Assembly (NCBI RefSeq): GCF_904849725.1
Contig: NC_058524.1
Span: 546,657,763-546,721,762, forward strand
Source of the DNA: Hordeum vulgare subsp. vulgare
Taxonomy: Eukaryota; Streptophyta; Magnoliopsida; Poales; Poaceae
Length of the DNA stretch: 64,000 bases
Direction: 5' to 3'
In this document: piece after piece, positions 1 through 12,171 of the stretch
How positions within the stretch are numbered: position 1 is the first letter of the stretch
Layout of the letters: each line of letters starts with the position of its first letter
Position numbers and translations under genes: made by a program
Notes under the pieces: generated by a model
Databases searched by the model: none
The model's input: only the letters and a program-made list of their open reading frames with translations
What the model was told of the DNA's origin: nothing

Positions 1-81
1 CATTAAGTTCCACAACATCACTATCATCAACACAATTCAACAATGAAGGAGCAGTAGTGATGTTGGTCTTAATGTTGGGTG

Positions 82-1567
82 TTACCTGATCGATACCTTT
101 GGCCATGAGACACTTGGCGATGTGGTTATCGTTGGGGGTGTTGAAGAGAGACATATTCTTGGGAGAAGGGGTGGCAATGGCGACAGTCGTAGTTGCCACC
201 ATATCGTATCGTCATCATCATCGGAGGGGTACTCTTCAAGTGCCACCATACCCTTTGGGTGGGGTTTCTTGACAAAGTTGTTCTTGTTTGGGAATGACTT
301 GGTTTTGTCTTTGCGAATGAGCTTGCCCACGTTGTCTTCCCTCTTCTCATAGGGACATTCTGCCACGAAGTGACTCACATTACCGCAGTTATAGCATGTC
401 CTCACACGTTGCTTGGATTTGAACCCACTTGAGTTGTTCTTGGAGAAGTTGGGTCTTGAGTTACTCTTGTTGCCCCAGGATTGCCTTGACGCAAGAGCCA
501 TGTGCTCGTGATAAGCATACTTAGTGTCTTCAGGGCAGCTCTCCTCTTCCTCATCCTCTTCTTCTTCTTGAGAAGCAGCCTTTGCCTTTAAAGAAAGGTT
601 GGGTGAAGCTATCTTTGACCGAACGCGAGCAAGTGCATTGTCAGCGGTCTCGTTCATGATTGACATTGCAATGAATTCATCCAACACCTCACTGGAAGAC
701 AAGGACTGGAAATCTGGTCGTTGGCGAATGGCAGATGACATGGCTTTCTTAAATGGCATGATGGCCTTGAGAAACTTGCGCTTGATCCATGTGTCATCCA
801 CATCCTTGCTCCCATGATCCTTGAGAGCAACAACAATAGCAGTCACCCTTTGATAGAGATCACGAGGGTCCTCATCTTCCTTCATCACAAACTCATCGGC
901 CTTATCAAGCACCACTTCATAGTTGGACCGTTGAATGCTTGAGCTTCCCTTGTACAGCACCATAATGTGCTCCCAACAGTCCTTAGCCAGAGTGAAGGGG
1001 CGCAAGTGAGGAAGATCTTCAGGAGGTACTGCGTACTGGAGAATAAACATTGTGGAGTGATTATATTGATTGTTCGCTTCTTCTCTTGGAGTGAGGTTGC
1101 TTGGGTCATGAGGATAGTAGCCTTGCTTGATGATTCTCCATAAATTTGTTGAGTTGTGATTCAAATGAGACTTAATAGAAAACACCCAGTTAGCAAAATC
1201 ACCCTTAACAAGCTTAGGAGGAGGACCAACAAGATTAATACGCAGTGTAGGATCCTCCATAGACCATGGGAGGTGGAACTGAGGCATAGGTTCCAGTCCC
1301 ATTATTTTCGAGAGGGGAAGAAGGTCGCATACCTTTAGCCACTTCCCTAGAGGAATTGGCCTTTGAATCCGTGTTGGCGGGTTTAACCACCAACGCCGGT
1401 TCGGGAGAACTTTTAATTCCCTCAATTAACTCTTTAAGCATGGTCTTGACTTCGTTCGTCAAGGACGTCCTGAGGTTGGCCATAGTCGAATTCAAGTCAT
1501 CCCTTATGACCGAAGTCAAGTCCATGGCCTCGGGTTGCCCATGGGGTCCTCCCTCATCATCCTCCAT
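82..1567 (-). pseudogene. Copia-type gag with zinc knuckle, frame-broken
   Basis: The main open frame (82-1425) encodes a retrotransposon gag of the UBN2-like type, including the segments GDFANWVFSIKSHL and DPRDLYQRVTAIVVALKD. It is followed by an acidic/basic linker and one CCHC knuckle (CYNCGNVSHFVAEC, encoded at 355-396) for binding genomic RNA in virus-like particles. The natural N-terminus lies in another frame (1235-1567, starting MEDDEGGPHG), so a frameshift near 1300 separates it from the body. A second shift near 120-170 breaks the C-terminal side, because the expected continuation is found in the neighbouring frame. The region is therefore a decayed copy. Gag identity is well supported; family-level naming is not attempted. 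Confidence 0.8.
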
Positions 1568-1603
1568 ACTCTTCGGGTGGTGAAACCCTTAATAAAGAGA
1601 CGT

Positions 1604-1616
1604 GGCTCTGATACCA
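1604..1616 (-). other. Primer binding site, tRNA-iMet type
   Basis: On the minus strand this reads TGGTATCAGAGCC, complementary to the 3' end of initiator tRNA-Met. It lies two bases after the CA end of the LTR, which fixes the element's orientation and the LTR boundary. Confidence 0.9.
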
Positions 1617-1618
1617 AT

Positions 1619-3030
1619 TGAAAGGATCGATATGGTTGACTAGAGGGGGTGAATAGGCAACTACCACTTTTAACTATTCTTAACAAGTTAGGGTTAACAA
1701 CATAAAGGTTCTCTAAAATGACAACTAGGTGATCAACTTATATGATGCTATCAACTATAATCGCTAAGGCAAGTAAGAAATAGTCTACAACAATAACATA
1801 CACAATGTAAAGATTAGAGATAACCACAAGCGGAACCAATGAAGACGAGGATGTGTTACCGAAGTTCCTTCCCTTTGATAGGAAGTACGTCTCCGTTGGA
1901 GCGGTGTGGAGGCACAATGCTCCCCAATAAGCCACTAGGGCCACCGTATTCTCCTCACGCCCTCACACAATGCAAGGTGCCGTGATTCCACTATGGGTGC
2001 TCTTGAAGGCGGCGACTGAACCTTTACAAACAAGGTTGGGGCTAACTCCACACTAAGCTTGGAGGCTCCCAACAAGACCACGGAGCTTCACCACAATGGA
2101 ATGTGGCTCCAAGGTGACCTCAACCGTCTAGGGTGCTCAAACACCCAAGAGTAACAAGATCTGCAAGGGATTAGTGGGGGGAATCAATTTTCTCTTGTTG
2201 GAAGTGTAGATCTAGGCCTTCTCAACCAATCCCTAGGAAATCAACAGGTTTGATTGGCTAGGGAGAGATCGGGCACTTTTGAGCTTAGAGAGAAACAATG
2301 GATCTTGGGAGGGTCAAAGGTAGGGTTCTTAAGAAAGAAAACCCTTTATATAGTGGGGGAAAGAATCCAACCGTTTTCCCCACTCACAGCACGAGCCCAG
2401 CGGTACTACCGCTGGCTGCAACGGTACTACCGCTGACCCTCTAGCGGTACTACCGCTGGCTGCAGCGGTACTACCGCTGACCCTCCAGCGGTACTACTGA
2501 TGAGCCCATGGTAGCGCAAAGATACTACCGGGCCAACCACCGCCAAGAAAGTCTTCGCAAAAAGTCCGACGTAGTACAGCCGCAAGGATGACGGTACTAA
2601 AGTCCTGGAGCAGTACTACCGCGGACCAGGGGCGGTACTACCGCTGGGCCAGCGGTACTACCGCAAGCTCTAGCGGTACTACCGCTAAGGCCAGCGGTAC
2701 TACCGCCATGGGACCTTTTTGCAAGAAGAGAAAGACCAGAGAGGGGAAAAGCTCCATAGTTGCAGGGGAAAGGAGATGGAGAAAAAGTGTGTGCGTGCAA
2801 GATTGATTCCACCCAGACCTTCCCAATACGGATCCCCTCTTAATAGTACGGCGTTCCTACGACTCAAAACCACCAAAGAGAATCGTAGAAGACATCGTGC
2901 TTCTATTCCACGGAGGGTGTCGTCTTGTGCCTTTGTCATGTATTATCTGAAATGCTCAATGCGCACGATTAGTCCACTAAGGTACTGTCATCAATCACCA
3001 AAATTACTTAGACATAAATATGCCCTAACA
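1619..3030 (-). repeat. 5' LTR of the Copia-type element
   Basis: In the minus-strand sense the LTR begins TGTTAGGGCATATTTATG (at 3030) and ends in CA (1619-1620), 1412 bp long. The TG...CA ends, the adjacent primer site and the position next to gag define it. It contains a cluster of short near-palindromic repeats (2399-2710). Confidence 0.88.
2399..2710. repeat. Array of near-palindromic AGCGGTACTACCGCT units inside an LTR
   Basis: About nine copies of a 12-15-bp motif with core CGGTACTACCGC occur in two clumps (2399-2500 and 2625-2710), separated by short GC-rich spacers such as GGCTGCA. The core is a palindrome except for its central base, so each unit can fold back on itself. Unit spacing is irregular and the units are not separated by unique spacers. 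Confidence 0.85.
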
Positions 3031-3414
3031 TCCTTCCATAACATAACCCTGAGGTATATTAGGCAATTCATATCTAGGAGAGCTAGGTCTAGTAGGTGAA
3101 TCATAGTGTTCAGTTTCATTAGATTCAGCAATATTACCAGTTTCAGCATTCACTCTAGAAATTTGTTCATCAAGAAATTCACCAAGTGGCACAATAGTAT
3201 CAAGCAAAGTATCATCATAAGAATCATGCATAGCAGAAGTAGCATCATAAATTACTTGCGACATATCAGATTCAGTAGCAGGTGGTGGTGTCGCGAATTT
3301 ACTCATAACAGACGGTGAATCAAGTGCAGAGCTAGATGGCAGTTCCTTACCTGCCCTCGTAGTTGAGGGGTAGATCTTGATTTTAGCATCTTTCAAATTC
3401 TTCATAATGATCAA
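3031..3414 (-). pseudogene. Gypsy-type gag N-terminal remnant, cut by insertion
   Basis: The minus-strand frame begins just inside the LTR at 3471 with a segment including KIKIYPSTTRAGKELPSS and continues to 3031, where the Copia element interrupts it. The position directly after the LTR and the acidic, serine-rich composition fit the start of a Triticeae Gypsy polyprotein. The ATG lies at about 3405. The rest of the gene lies beyond the inserted element, outside the window. No catalytic domain is visible in this piece. Confidence 0.6.
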
Positions 3415-3470
3415 CAGATATAAATTCCAAGTGACTTAGAGAATAAAGCTATGCTCCTCGAAAAAGGGCT

Positions 3471-4841
3471 TGATAACACACAAGTATAGGGGATCGCAAC
3501 AGTTTTTGAGGGTAGAGTATTCAACTCAAATTTATTGATTCTACACAAGGGGAGCCAAGTAATATTCTCGAGTATTAGCAGCTGAGTTGTCAATTCAACC
3601 ACACCTGAAAGACTTAATATCTACAACAAAGTATTTAGTAGCAAAGTAGTATGGAAGTAACGGTAACTGTGGCAAACGTGACAGTAGCAGATTTATAGTG
3701 ATTGTAACAGTTGCAACGGAAAAGTAACTTAGCACATATCAATATGTGGAAAGCTTGTATGCAATGGATCAGTGATGGATAATTATGTTGGATGGCATTC
3801 ATCATGCAATAATCATAACATAGGGTGATACATAACTAGCTCCAATTCATCAATGTTCATACGTGCTTATGGAAAAGAACTTGCATGACATCTTTTGTCC
3901 TACCCCCCCCCCGGTGGCAGTGGGGTCCTAATGGAAACTATGGGATATTAAGGCCTCCATTTAATAGAGAACTGGACCAAAGCATTAGCACTTGGTGAAT
4001 ACATGAACTCCTCAAATTACAGTAATCACCAGAAAGAATCCCAGTTATTTTCACCCTGGGGGTGCGGATTATAACTCGGAATAGGTGTCTATAACTTGCA
4101 AGATAGGATCAATAACACATATATATTCATGAAAAGATAATAGGTTCAAATCTGAAATCATGGCACTTGGGCCCTAGTGACAAGCATTAAGCATAGAAAA
4201 GTCATAGCAACACCATTCTCATAACATAATGGATACTAGGGACCAAACCCTACCAAAACTAACTGATTACATGATAGATCTTATCCAACCCATCACCGTC
4301 AAGCAAGCCTATGATGGAATTACTCACGAACGATGCAGGGCATCATGAAATTGGTGATTAAGGATGGTTGGTGGTGACGACGGCGTCGATTTCCCCTCTT
4401 CGTAGCCCAAATCAGACTCTAGATCTACCCTCCCGAGGAAGAACAGGATGTGGCGGCGGCTCTGTGCCGTAAAACACGATGAACTCTTCTCTTTGATTTT
4501 TTTCTCCGCGAATGGGAATATATAGAAGTGGAAACGAGCTCGGTGGAGCCTCAGGGACCCCACAAGCCAGGGGCGCCGCCTAGGGGGCGCCATGCAGACT
4601 TGTGGTCTAGGGGTGGCCCCTCTCCGGTAGATTCTTTTGCCGGTATTTTTATTAAATCCAAAAACGTTCTCCGTAAATTTTCATGTCAATCCGAGAACTT
4701 TTATTTCTGCACAAAAATAAAACCAAGGCAATTCTGCTGAAAACATCGTGAGTCCGGGTTAGTTCCATTTGAATCATGCAAATTAGAGTCCAAAACAAGG
4801 GCAAAAGAGTTTGAAAAAGTAGATACGTTGGAGACATATCA
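3471..4841 (-). repeat. 5' LTR of a Gypsy-type element (Sabrina/WHAM-like, tentative)
   Basis: Read on the minus strand the LTR starts TGATATGTCTCCAACGTATC at 4841 and ends TGTGTGTTATCA at 3471, 1371 bp, with TGATA...TATCA inverted ends. ATGAG (4842-4846) follows the outer end as the candidate target duplication. It is inserted in the gag of the next Gypsy element. No standard primer site is obvious directly inside the LTR. Confidence 0.85.
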
Positions 4842-7219
4842 ATGAGCCGCCACTAAACCCGTCAGGATGACCTCAACTTCTACCATCGTTTCCTCCTTGA
4901 AATTTCTGAAAAGCTTGATTCCAGAATGCCTGCATGAAGTGGAAATTCTCCCATGAGTGAGTGGATGGCCTATAGGGGAGACTGTGCTTAGGACAAGGGC
5001 CTTTGTGTGCTTCTTCATAATTGCACGCCTTCCCATTATAGGCCCTACTAGAGTTGTTGTTTCGTCGCTGGTTTTTAAAACCAGTGTTCGTATTAGCAAC
5101 AAAATCTGACCCGCCGTTCGGATGCTTGCATTTTTCACCATTGCTTTGTTTATTATAGTTTTCCTAATGCCCAGAATTGTGTTCCTGATGACCTTTGTTG
5201 TTGTCATGCTTCTTCCCATTGCCAAATTTATCCTCATGTGAGCCGGGATCTTTAGTGTTGTCAGACTCGGCATACCTAGTAAGGACATTCATGAGGTCTC
5301 CCATATCTTGAACCTTCCACTTGAGGCGCCCAATCTTTTGAACAAGTGTTTGGAAGTGGCATTTTTTCAAAATCAAAACAATTTGGGCAGTTGTGATACT
5401 ATCAGACGAGTGGATGATTTCTCCGACCCGACGAGTCCAGTGGTGAGTCGACTCATCCGCATGTTGTACAACGTGCTGTAAGTCAACAATCGTCATCGTT
5501 CTCTTGCAAGTTCCTTGGAAATTATTGATGAAATGTTCCTTCAGCTCTGACAAAGAGTTAATGGAACTAGGGAGTAGCTTTTTCAACCATGTACGAACCG
5601 GTCCTTCCAACATCATAGTCAAGTACTTAGTGCATACATCATCGCTAACGTCAAGCATGTCCATAGCGAGCTCATAACTTTCAACCCACGCCGCCGGCAC
5701 AAGATTGGCCATGTAATTGGGAACCTTGCGAGGACCCTTAAAATCTTTAGGCATATGGTCGCAGCAAAGAGCTGGAGATAGGAACGAACCTTTAATCGCC
5801 CTACTGCTTAGACCCGCCTACAAAGAGACAGGCTGGGTCACGGAGGGTGGTACCTGACCCGTTGTCGCTGCTGCTACCTCTACTTCTCGTAAGGCTCGAG
5901 TCGCGTCCACAATTGCTTGGGCATCCAAAACCATAGGTCGATCTAGAGAATTCTGAGGTTGTTGCATGTGACCACTTCTAGACACTGATGGTGAATCGTG
6001 GCGACTCTTATTGCAGCTTGTGTAAGGTGTAGAATGAATACGGTCTTGACTATAGGAATATTCTGCATGTTGGGTGACTGCTATTTTCAACATATCGATG
6101 GCGTTCCTGGCTTCAACTTCAATTTGTGTGTTTACAGTAATAGGAAGGGCTTCAAGGTGTCATGTTGCCGCCAAAATATTATCCACCGGGTTGGAGAAGT
6201 GACCCGCCGACTTGTGGAAATGACGCAATGATGCCTGGACTGGCGGTGGCTGAGCCGTCTCAGGCTGTTGAGCCGGCTGATGGGGTTGTTCCACTCGAGG
6301 TTGGCCGGTTCCTGGCGTGTGTTGCAGAGCATCAAACAGTCGGGTTGGCTCAAGGTTAAGGGGTCGGCGACTCTCGTGTCTCCTCTGGTGAACAATTTCC
6401 GAGGCATCTTGGCGAAGTCCTAGTTGCCATGCTTTTGCCTTCAAACGCTCAGTTTCACCATGGATGTGGGCCTCCAACTCTGCCATGCAAACATTCTTAG
6501 CGTCGATTTACCCCTGGATCTTGGTCATCTCAGCTCGAAGCTTAGCCAGCTCCATGTTGCGGTCCTCCTAGTTTTCCAATGTAACCGGTGATGCCAAAAG
6601 GTTTGTCATCTCTATCATCAAGTCCGCCAAGACTTGAGCCGGCATCTTGCTTGTCCCGGTGGCTCCCGGGGCTAGCACTAACCCGCCAAGGCCGTTAGCT
6701 AGTTCGATGATGGTGGAATTATGCACCACAATAGTTCCTGCCATGTAGACTATGGATTGGTGCGGCAGCTCGAGAAACTCTGAATCATCTTAGCAGCCCC
6801 CAAGCCTTCCACCAAAAAGTGGGCAGATCGACATGGTGTCACCAATAGACGACTCGCCATGAGAGTTTACAAGGGTATCCCCGCTGGTCATGGAGTTATC
6901 CGCAAGTTCGACCCCCTGAGTAAAACAAACGAAGACGTGTTTTCGGCAGTTTGAATGTGGACGGGTTGCTTGTGCCGAGCCGGCTCAACGATGTCGGTAC
7001 ACAGGTCCAGCTCGGGTCCCGACGCGCCGATCTTGCTGATGAACACATGAATCTTGTTGAAGGGGACCCAAGACTCGTACTAGATTGAGCCAGCCTGAGG
7101 ACCCCCAGTCTGAGTCGTTGATATAGAGCTTACCACGGCGACTCTTGGCCATCTCTCCGATCGCGTATCCCTCAATCCCAGGGAGAGCTCCCTTCAAGAA
7201 CTCAACATCACCGATTGTT
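4842..7219 (-). pseudogene. Gypsy-type gag region, degenerate
   Basis: Minus-strand coding remnants run from the primer site (7220) to 4842, where the neighbouring LTR interrupts them. The best piece (5164-5754) carries a Retrotrans_gag (PF03732-like) domain, with segments such as GPVRTWLKKLLPSSINSL and FQGTCKRTMTIVDL, the capsid region of Gypsy gag. A proline/glutamine-rich piece (6160-6486) forms the N-terminal linker. The start lies near 7296 in another frame, and the C-terminal part (4839-5288) in yet another. Several frameshifts and stops mean it cannot encode one protein. Confidence 0.75.
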
Positions 7220-7238
7220 GGCCCCATGGTGGGCGCCA
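7220..7238 (-). other. Primer binding site of Gypsy element
   Basis: The minus strand reads TGGCGCCCACCATGGGGCC, a primer-site form typical of grass Gypsy elements, two bases inside the LTR end at 7241. Confidence 0.7.
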
Positions 7239-7240
7239 AC

Positions 7241-7758
7241 TGTCCTGGTTTTGTCACCGTAGAAGTCCTCATGAAAGGACTTAGGTGTGAGGCCATCGCA
7301 ACTAGGTGGAGACTTGAACAGGGTTGATCGGAATTTAGAGACTCGAGTTTACCCAGGTTTTCCCTCTCCGATGGAGGTAAAAGCCTACGTCCTGCTTTTG
7401 GTATTTATTGATGATCAACTCGATTACAAAGGTGCACAATCGCTAACCTAGCTCATGCTTTTTTCCTGGTCCTCCACACCTCAGGGGTTCCTCTTTATAT
7501 ATATACATAGAGAGGTCGTGAGATTACAATAGAGTCTAGGTCGCATTACAACATGTGTCTTATTCTACTTATTACTAACTTGGGCGAGGGAGAATCTCCA
7601 CGTTTCCCTTGGATGAGCTGGCATGTCAAGCGATGGGCTAGGAGTCAGCCTCCTGGTGAGCCACCCACTGGACCTTTGCATATAGGGCCTCCTACCCAAG
7701 TTATAGCCCACATGGGTTATAACCGTGGCGAGTTAACATGTGGCGTATATCCCCAACA
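7241..7758 (-). repeat. 5' LTR of Gypsy-type element
   Basis: A 518-bp LTR; on the minus strand it starts TGTTGGGGATATACGCC at 7758 and ends in CA at 7241. A TATATATA tract (7497-7506) is a plausible core promoter. GTCGG (7759-7763) follows as the candidate target duplication, and the sequence beyond it is an unrelated protease remnant on the opposite strand. Confidence 0.82.
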
Positions 7759-8299
7759 GTCGGCATGTCCGATCATGTACGACCGCACGGATCACCCAAC
7801 CAGTATTCGGCACGGGGGTTCGGCGACCTTGGTGCTCGACCCCATCATTGATGGGTACCATCTCACTCGAGTTCTCATGGAAGGAGGCAGTAGTCTCAAT
7901 CTAATTTATGCATACACAATGAGAAAAATGGGTATTAATCCATCAAGGATCAATACCAACAACACCATCTTCAAAGGAATAATCCCTGGCATTGAGGCCG
8001 TTGTTCAGGCACCATAACTCTAGATGTAGTGTTTGGTTCGCCCGATAACTTCCGCAATGAAAACTTTATCTTCTACATTGTTCCTTTCTGCAGCGGGTAT
8101 CGTGCACTCCTCATCCGTACATCATTCACTCTCTTTAATACCACTCCCCATTATGAATACCTAAAGTTGAAGATGTTAGGACCTAAGGGTGTCATTACTG
8201 TGAATGGTAACACTGAGCGAACCCTCCGAACAAAGGAACATACCGCGACTCTTGCAGCTGAAGTACAGGCTCGAAATACGACTCTAAAGTCATAGCTAA
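7759..8299 (+). pseudogene. Gypsy retropepsin remnant
   Basis: The plus-strand frame from 7760 reads through the conserved segment ALVLDPIIDGYHLTRVL-like into MEGGSSLNLIY, the active-site loop of the retroviral-type aspartic protease of this Gypsy lineage. Here the catalytic aspartate of the usual DGG is a glutamate (GAA at 7880-7882), so the enzyme should be dead. A frameshift near 8018 moves the continuation to the frame 8029-8295, which has GSPDNFRNENFIF and the terminal VITVNGNTERTLRTKEH segment. The N-terminal part was removed by insertion of the element to the left. No reverse transcriptase follows. Confidence 0.72.
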
Positions 8300-9433
8300 C
8301 CATTAAAGAACACAAACGAGCTCGCGCTCCGCCGCAGTTCCCAGATCCCTCCCATGATCAAACTAAATAAGGATACGCTCCCCACAGCAACACCTCGCCA
8401 GCAGCAAAGTACGTGCCTCAAAGGCACAATTTTGCGCTTAAGATACCATGGGCAGCTGTGGGGAGCGATTACACGAGACCAGGTGTTCGGCTAAACCAGA
8501 CTATGGTCATGAACGTCTTCAGACACATGCAGGTGTCATAAAGGACCAATTTTGTGTCACGCTACCCACACCTCGGCGGCTTCTCAAGACCACCTTTGTC
8601 AAAGGCCTGCTCGCCAACGTTCCCCTGTGTCAAGGAATACCTCCCGAAGAGTGAAGGTGACACGTGCAGTAGGGAAGTATAAGGGACATCAAACCATCTA
8701 GAAAAAACCTTGTTTAAACCTATATTCTATAAAAAAATCCTTGTATCTATAACAGTTGCTTGATGCAATTCGGATTGTTCGGATACGAGTTAATCGGAAA
8801 TAAAGAACACTCTTCATGGTTGATTATCCTTGCTACATCTTTTTCTTTTTTCCTTCTTTTCTGAACTGTTTTTTAGCACAAGCACAAGTCTGCTTTATAC
8901 ACATATTAGATGCTACTGGTTAATTTACCGTGCGCTTGGCTGTCATGGTCGCCCTAAGCATCATTCCAACACTATTTGGTATTACATGTGTGCGGGGTCT
9001 TGGATATTGCATTATATGCATCAGTTCTGAATTATGTATTGGGTAAATAGTTGGGTTTGCCGGCTCCTATGCTTACCCCTTTATGTTCCAGTCATTCGGC
9101 TAAAGGGGTAAAGGGAGAACCGTTGTGATTGTACTTCGATCTGGTATGCTTAAGTACCTCGGTGGAGAAAGCCGAAAACTGATTGTCCTAATAAGCAAGA
9201 ACTGGTCTGCGATTTGATGACAAGCACTAAATTAAGAGCCGCTCGGGGTTCACCCTATTATGCAGAAGGTTTGGAGTTATACAAACCAAGTAATAATGGT
9301 TATTTACATGGCGGTATAGCCAAACATCATGACTTGCAAGGGGGCTCTTTTGCCACGTGTAGTCGAGCTCCTATGGTTAAGTGAAAGACTTAAAGCCACA
9401 TAGTCCGATTGCCTTGTTTCCTCCCGCATTGCG
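8300..9433 (+). other. Non-coding tail of the Gypsy remnant
   Basis: This 1.1-kb stretch follows the protease remnant and shows no usable reading frame and no clear LTR boundary. Short words typical of grass Gypsy 3' regions occur, such as TTCGGCTAAAGGGGTAAAGG near 9096. TTGCG (9429-9433) abuts the BARE-1/Angela-like LTR and would be its left target duplication. Confidence 0.45.
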
Positions 9434-11192
9434 TGTTGGAAATATGCCCTAGAGGAAATAATAAATTGGTTATTATTATATTTCCTTGTTCATGATAATT
9501 GTTTATAATCCATGCTAGAATTGTATTGATTGGAAACTCAAATACATATGTCGATACATAGGCAACACACAATCCCTAGTGAGCCTCTAGTTGACTAGCT
9601 CATTAATCAAAGATCATCAAGGTTTCCTGGCCATAGACAAGTGTTGTTACTTGATAACGGGATCACATCATTAGGAGAATGATGTGATGGACAAGACCCA
9701 AACTATGAACGTAGCATATGATCGTGTCAGTTTATTGCTACTGTTTTCTACATGTCAATGTATCTATTTCTATGACCATGAGATCATGCAACTCCCGGAC
9801 ACCGGAGGTATACCGTGTCTGTATCAAACATCGCAACATAACTGGGTGACTATAAAGGTACTCTACAGGTGTCTCCGAAGATGTCTGTTGGGTTGGCGTG
9901 AATCGAGACTGGGATTTGTCACTCCGTATGATGGAGAGGTATCTCTGGGCCCACTCGGTAACACAACATCACAATAAGCCTTGCAACTAATGTGACTAAG
10001 GAGTTTGTCACGGGATTTTGTATTACGGAACAAGTAAAGAGACTTGCTGGTAACGAGATTGAACTAGGTATGGAGATACCGACGATCGAATCTCGGGCAA
10101 ATAACCTACCGATGGACAAAGGGAATAGTATACGGGATTAACTGAATCCTTGACATAGAGGTTTGACCGATAAAGATCTTCATAGAATATGTAGGAGTCA
10201 ATATGGACATCCAGGTTCCGCTATTGATTATTGGCCGGAGAGTGTCTCAGTCATGTCTGCATAGTTCTCGAACCCGCACGGTGTGCACACTTAAGGTTTG
10301 GTGACGATTTGGTATTAATGAGTTATTTGTGGTAGTAACGGAAAGTTGTTCGGAGTCCTGAATGAGATCCCGGACGTCACGAGGAGCTCCGGAATGGTCC
10401 GGAGGTAAATATTTATATAAGGGAAGTCATATTTTGGCTACCGGAAAAGTTTTGGGTTTTTCGGTAATGTACCGTGAAGCTTCTAGAAGGTTTCGAAAAC
10501 TTCCGGAGGAGTCCGGAAGTTTACCAAGGGTTCCACCATGTTCCAAGGGTTTGCATGGGCTCACGGGATATGTCGTGGCCTTATTGGTCCAAGCGCACAA
10601 GTCCCTCAAGGCCCATGCAGTTGGGAAAGGTGGAAAGTCCACCTTTGCATGAAAGGGAAGGAAGGGGACTAGGATTCCACCTCCTCTCACCTTCGCTGCG
10701 CCCTAGGGCTTGGAGGGGATGTTCCCCCATGGCCCTCCACCTATATAGAGAGAGTAGGGGCGTCCCAAGAGCACACACGAAGCCCTTGGCGCCCCTCTCT
10801 CTCCCTAGATAATTTTCTCCTTCGTTCACGGTTTCGGTAACGCTAGGCATAGCCCTGCCGAGATAGCACCACCACCGCCGCCACCACGTCGTTGTGTTGC
10901 CGGAGAACTCATCTACTACTCCGCCCTTGCTCCCTGGATTGAGGAGGCGGAGAACATCATCGAGCTATACGTGTGTTGAACGCGGAGGTGTCGTCCATTC
11001 GGCACTAGATCGGGAAGGATCGTGATGGGATCACAAGACGTACGACTATATCAACCACGTAATATACGCTTCCGCTTAGAGATCTACAAGGGTATGTAGA
11101 TGCACTCTCCCCTCTCATAGATGATCATCACCATGGATAGGTCTTGCGTGTGCGTAGGAAATTTTTTGTTTCCCATGCAACGTTCCCCAACA
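9434..11192 (+). repeat. 5' LTR, BARE-1/Angela-like
   Basis: 1759 bp, from TGTTGGAAATATGCCC to CGTTCCCCAACA. Length, start and end words match the BARE-1/Angela group of Triticeae Copia elements. It is followed by AATGGCATCATGAGC, a mutated form of the initiator-Met primer site. Confidence 0.9.
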
Positions 11193-12171
11193 ATGGCATC
11201 ATGAGCTAGGTCTATGCATAGATGATATCTGGAGTAGAACACAAAGGAGTTTGTGGGCGTTGATGTTCAATTTTCTACCCTCCTTAGTATTTTCTTGATT
11301 CGACAATATTGTTGGATTGAAGCGGCCCAGACCAACATTACTCGTACGCTTACGAGAGACCGGTTTCATCGACTAACATGCAACTTGTTGCATAAAGATG
11401 ACTCGCGGGTGTCTGTTTCTTCAACTTTAGTTGAATTGGATTTGACCGAGGCGGTCCTTTGATAAGGTTAAATAGCAATTTGTATATCACCGTTGTGGCT
11501 TTGCGTAAGTAATATGCAATCATAGTAGATACCCATAGCAGCCACGTAAAATATGCAACAACGAATTAGAGGACGGCTAACTTGTTTTTGCAAGGTATGC
11601 ATGTGATGTTATATGGCCAAAGACATGATATAATATATTGGAAGTATGAAATGATCATATTGTAATAGTTAAAATATCGACTTGCACGTCGATGCTACGG
11701 CAACCAAGAGGTGCCATAGGGTTGTCTTTAATTATTTTGCGCTTGGAGATGCTTTGCTTTATCGCTAGTAGTAGCTTTAGTAGTAACAGCATAGTTAGCG
11801 CGACAACCTCGATGGCAGCACAATGATGGAGATCATGGTGTGGCGCCGGTGACGATGGAGATCATGTCGGTGCTTTGGTGATGGAGATCAAGAAGAACGA
11901 GTTCATGGCCGTATCATGTCACGTATGATTTGCATGTGATGTTAATCCTTTTATCCACCTTGTTTTGCTTAGGACGATGGTAGCATTATAAGGTGACCCC
12001 TCACTAAAATTTTAAGATAAAATTGTGTTCTCCCCGACTGTGCACCATTGCGACAGTTCATCGTTTCGAGACACCACGTGATGATCGGGTGTGATAGACT
12101 CTACGTTCACATACAACGGGTGCAAAACATTTGCACACGCGAAACAGTCGGGTTAAACTTGACGAGCCTAG
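11193..12171 (+). other. Leader of the BARE-1/Angela-like element
   Basis: This is the non-coding stretch between the LTR and the interrupted part of the element. It ends at GAGCCTAG, where the nested element begins; the last five bases CCTAG (12167-12171) are repeated at 19037-19041 as a perfect target duplication, and the leader resumes there with the word GCATGTACAGACATGG. Confidence 0.7.

Larger units (their letters stand above)
1..3030 (-). mobile_element. Copia-type LTR retrotransposon, partial (runs off left edge)
   Basis: Read on the minus strand, a 1.4-kb LTR (1619-3030) is followed by an initiator-methionine tRNA primer binding site (1604-1616) and a gag-like coding region ending near 82, where the window cuts the element. 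The right end is clean: the LTR terminus is followed by TCCTT (3031-3035), the expected 5-bp target duplication, whose partner lies outside the window. The target is the gag region of the Gypsy element to the right, so this insertion is the younger of the two. Copia assignment rests on the gag type (single CCHC knuckle) and the Met primer site; no integrase or reverse transcriptase is in the window to confirm it. Confidence 0.8.

Noticed and set aside
2399..2710. CRISPR-like array
   Set aside because: Units are 12-15 bp, irregularly spaced, lack unique spacers of constant length, and sit in a plant LTR.
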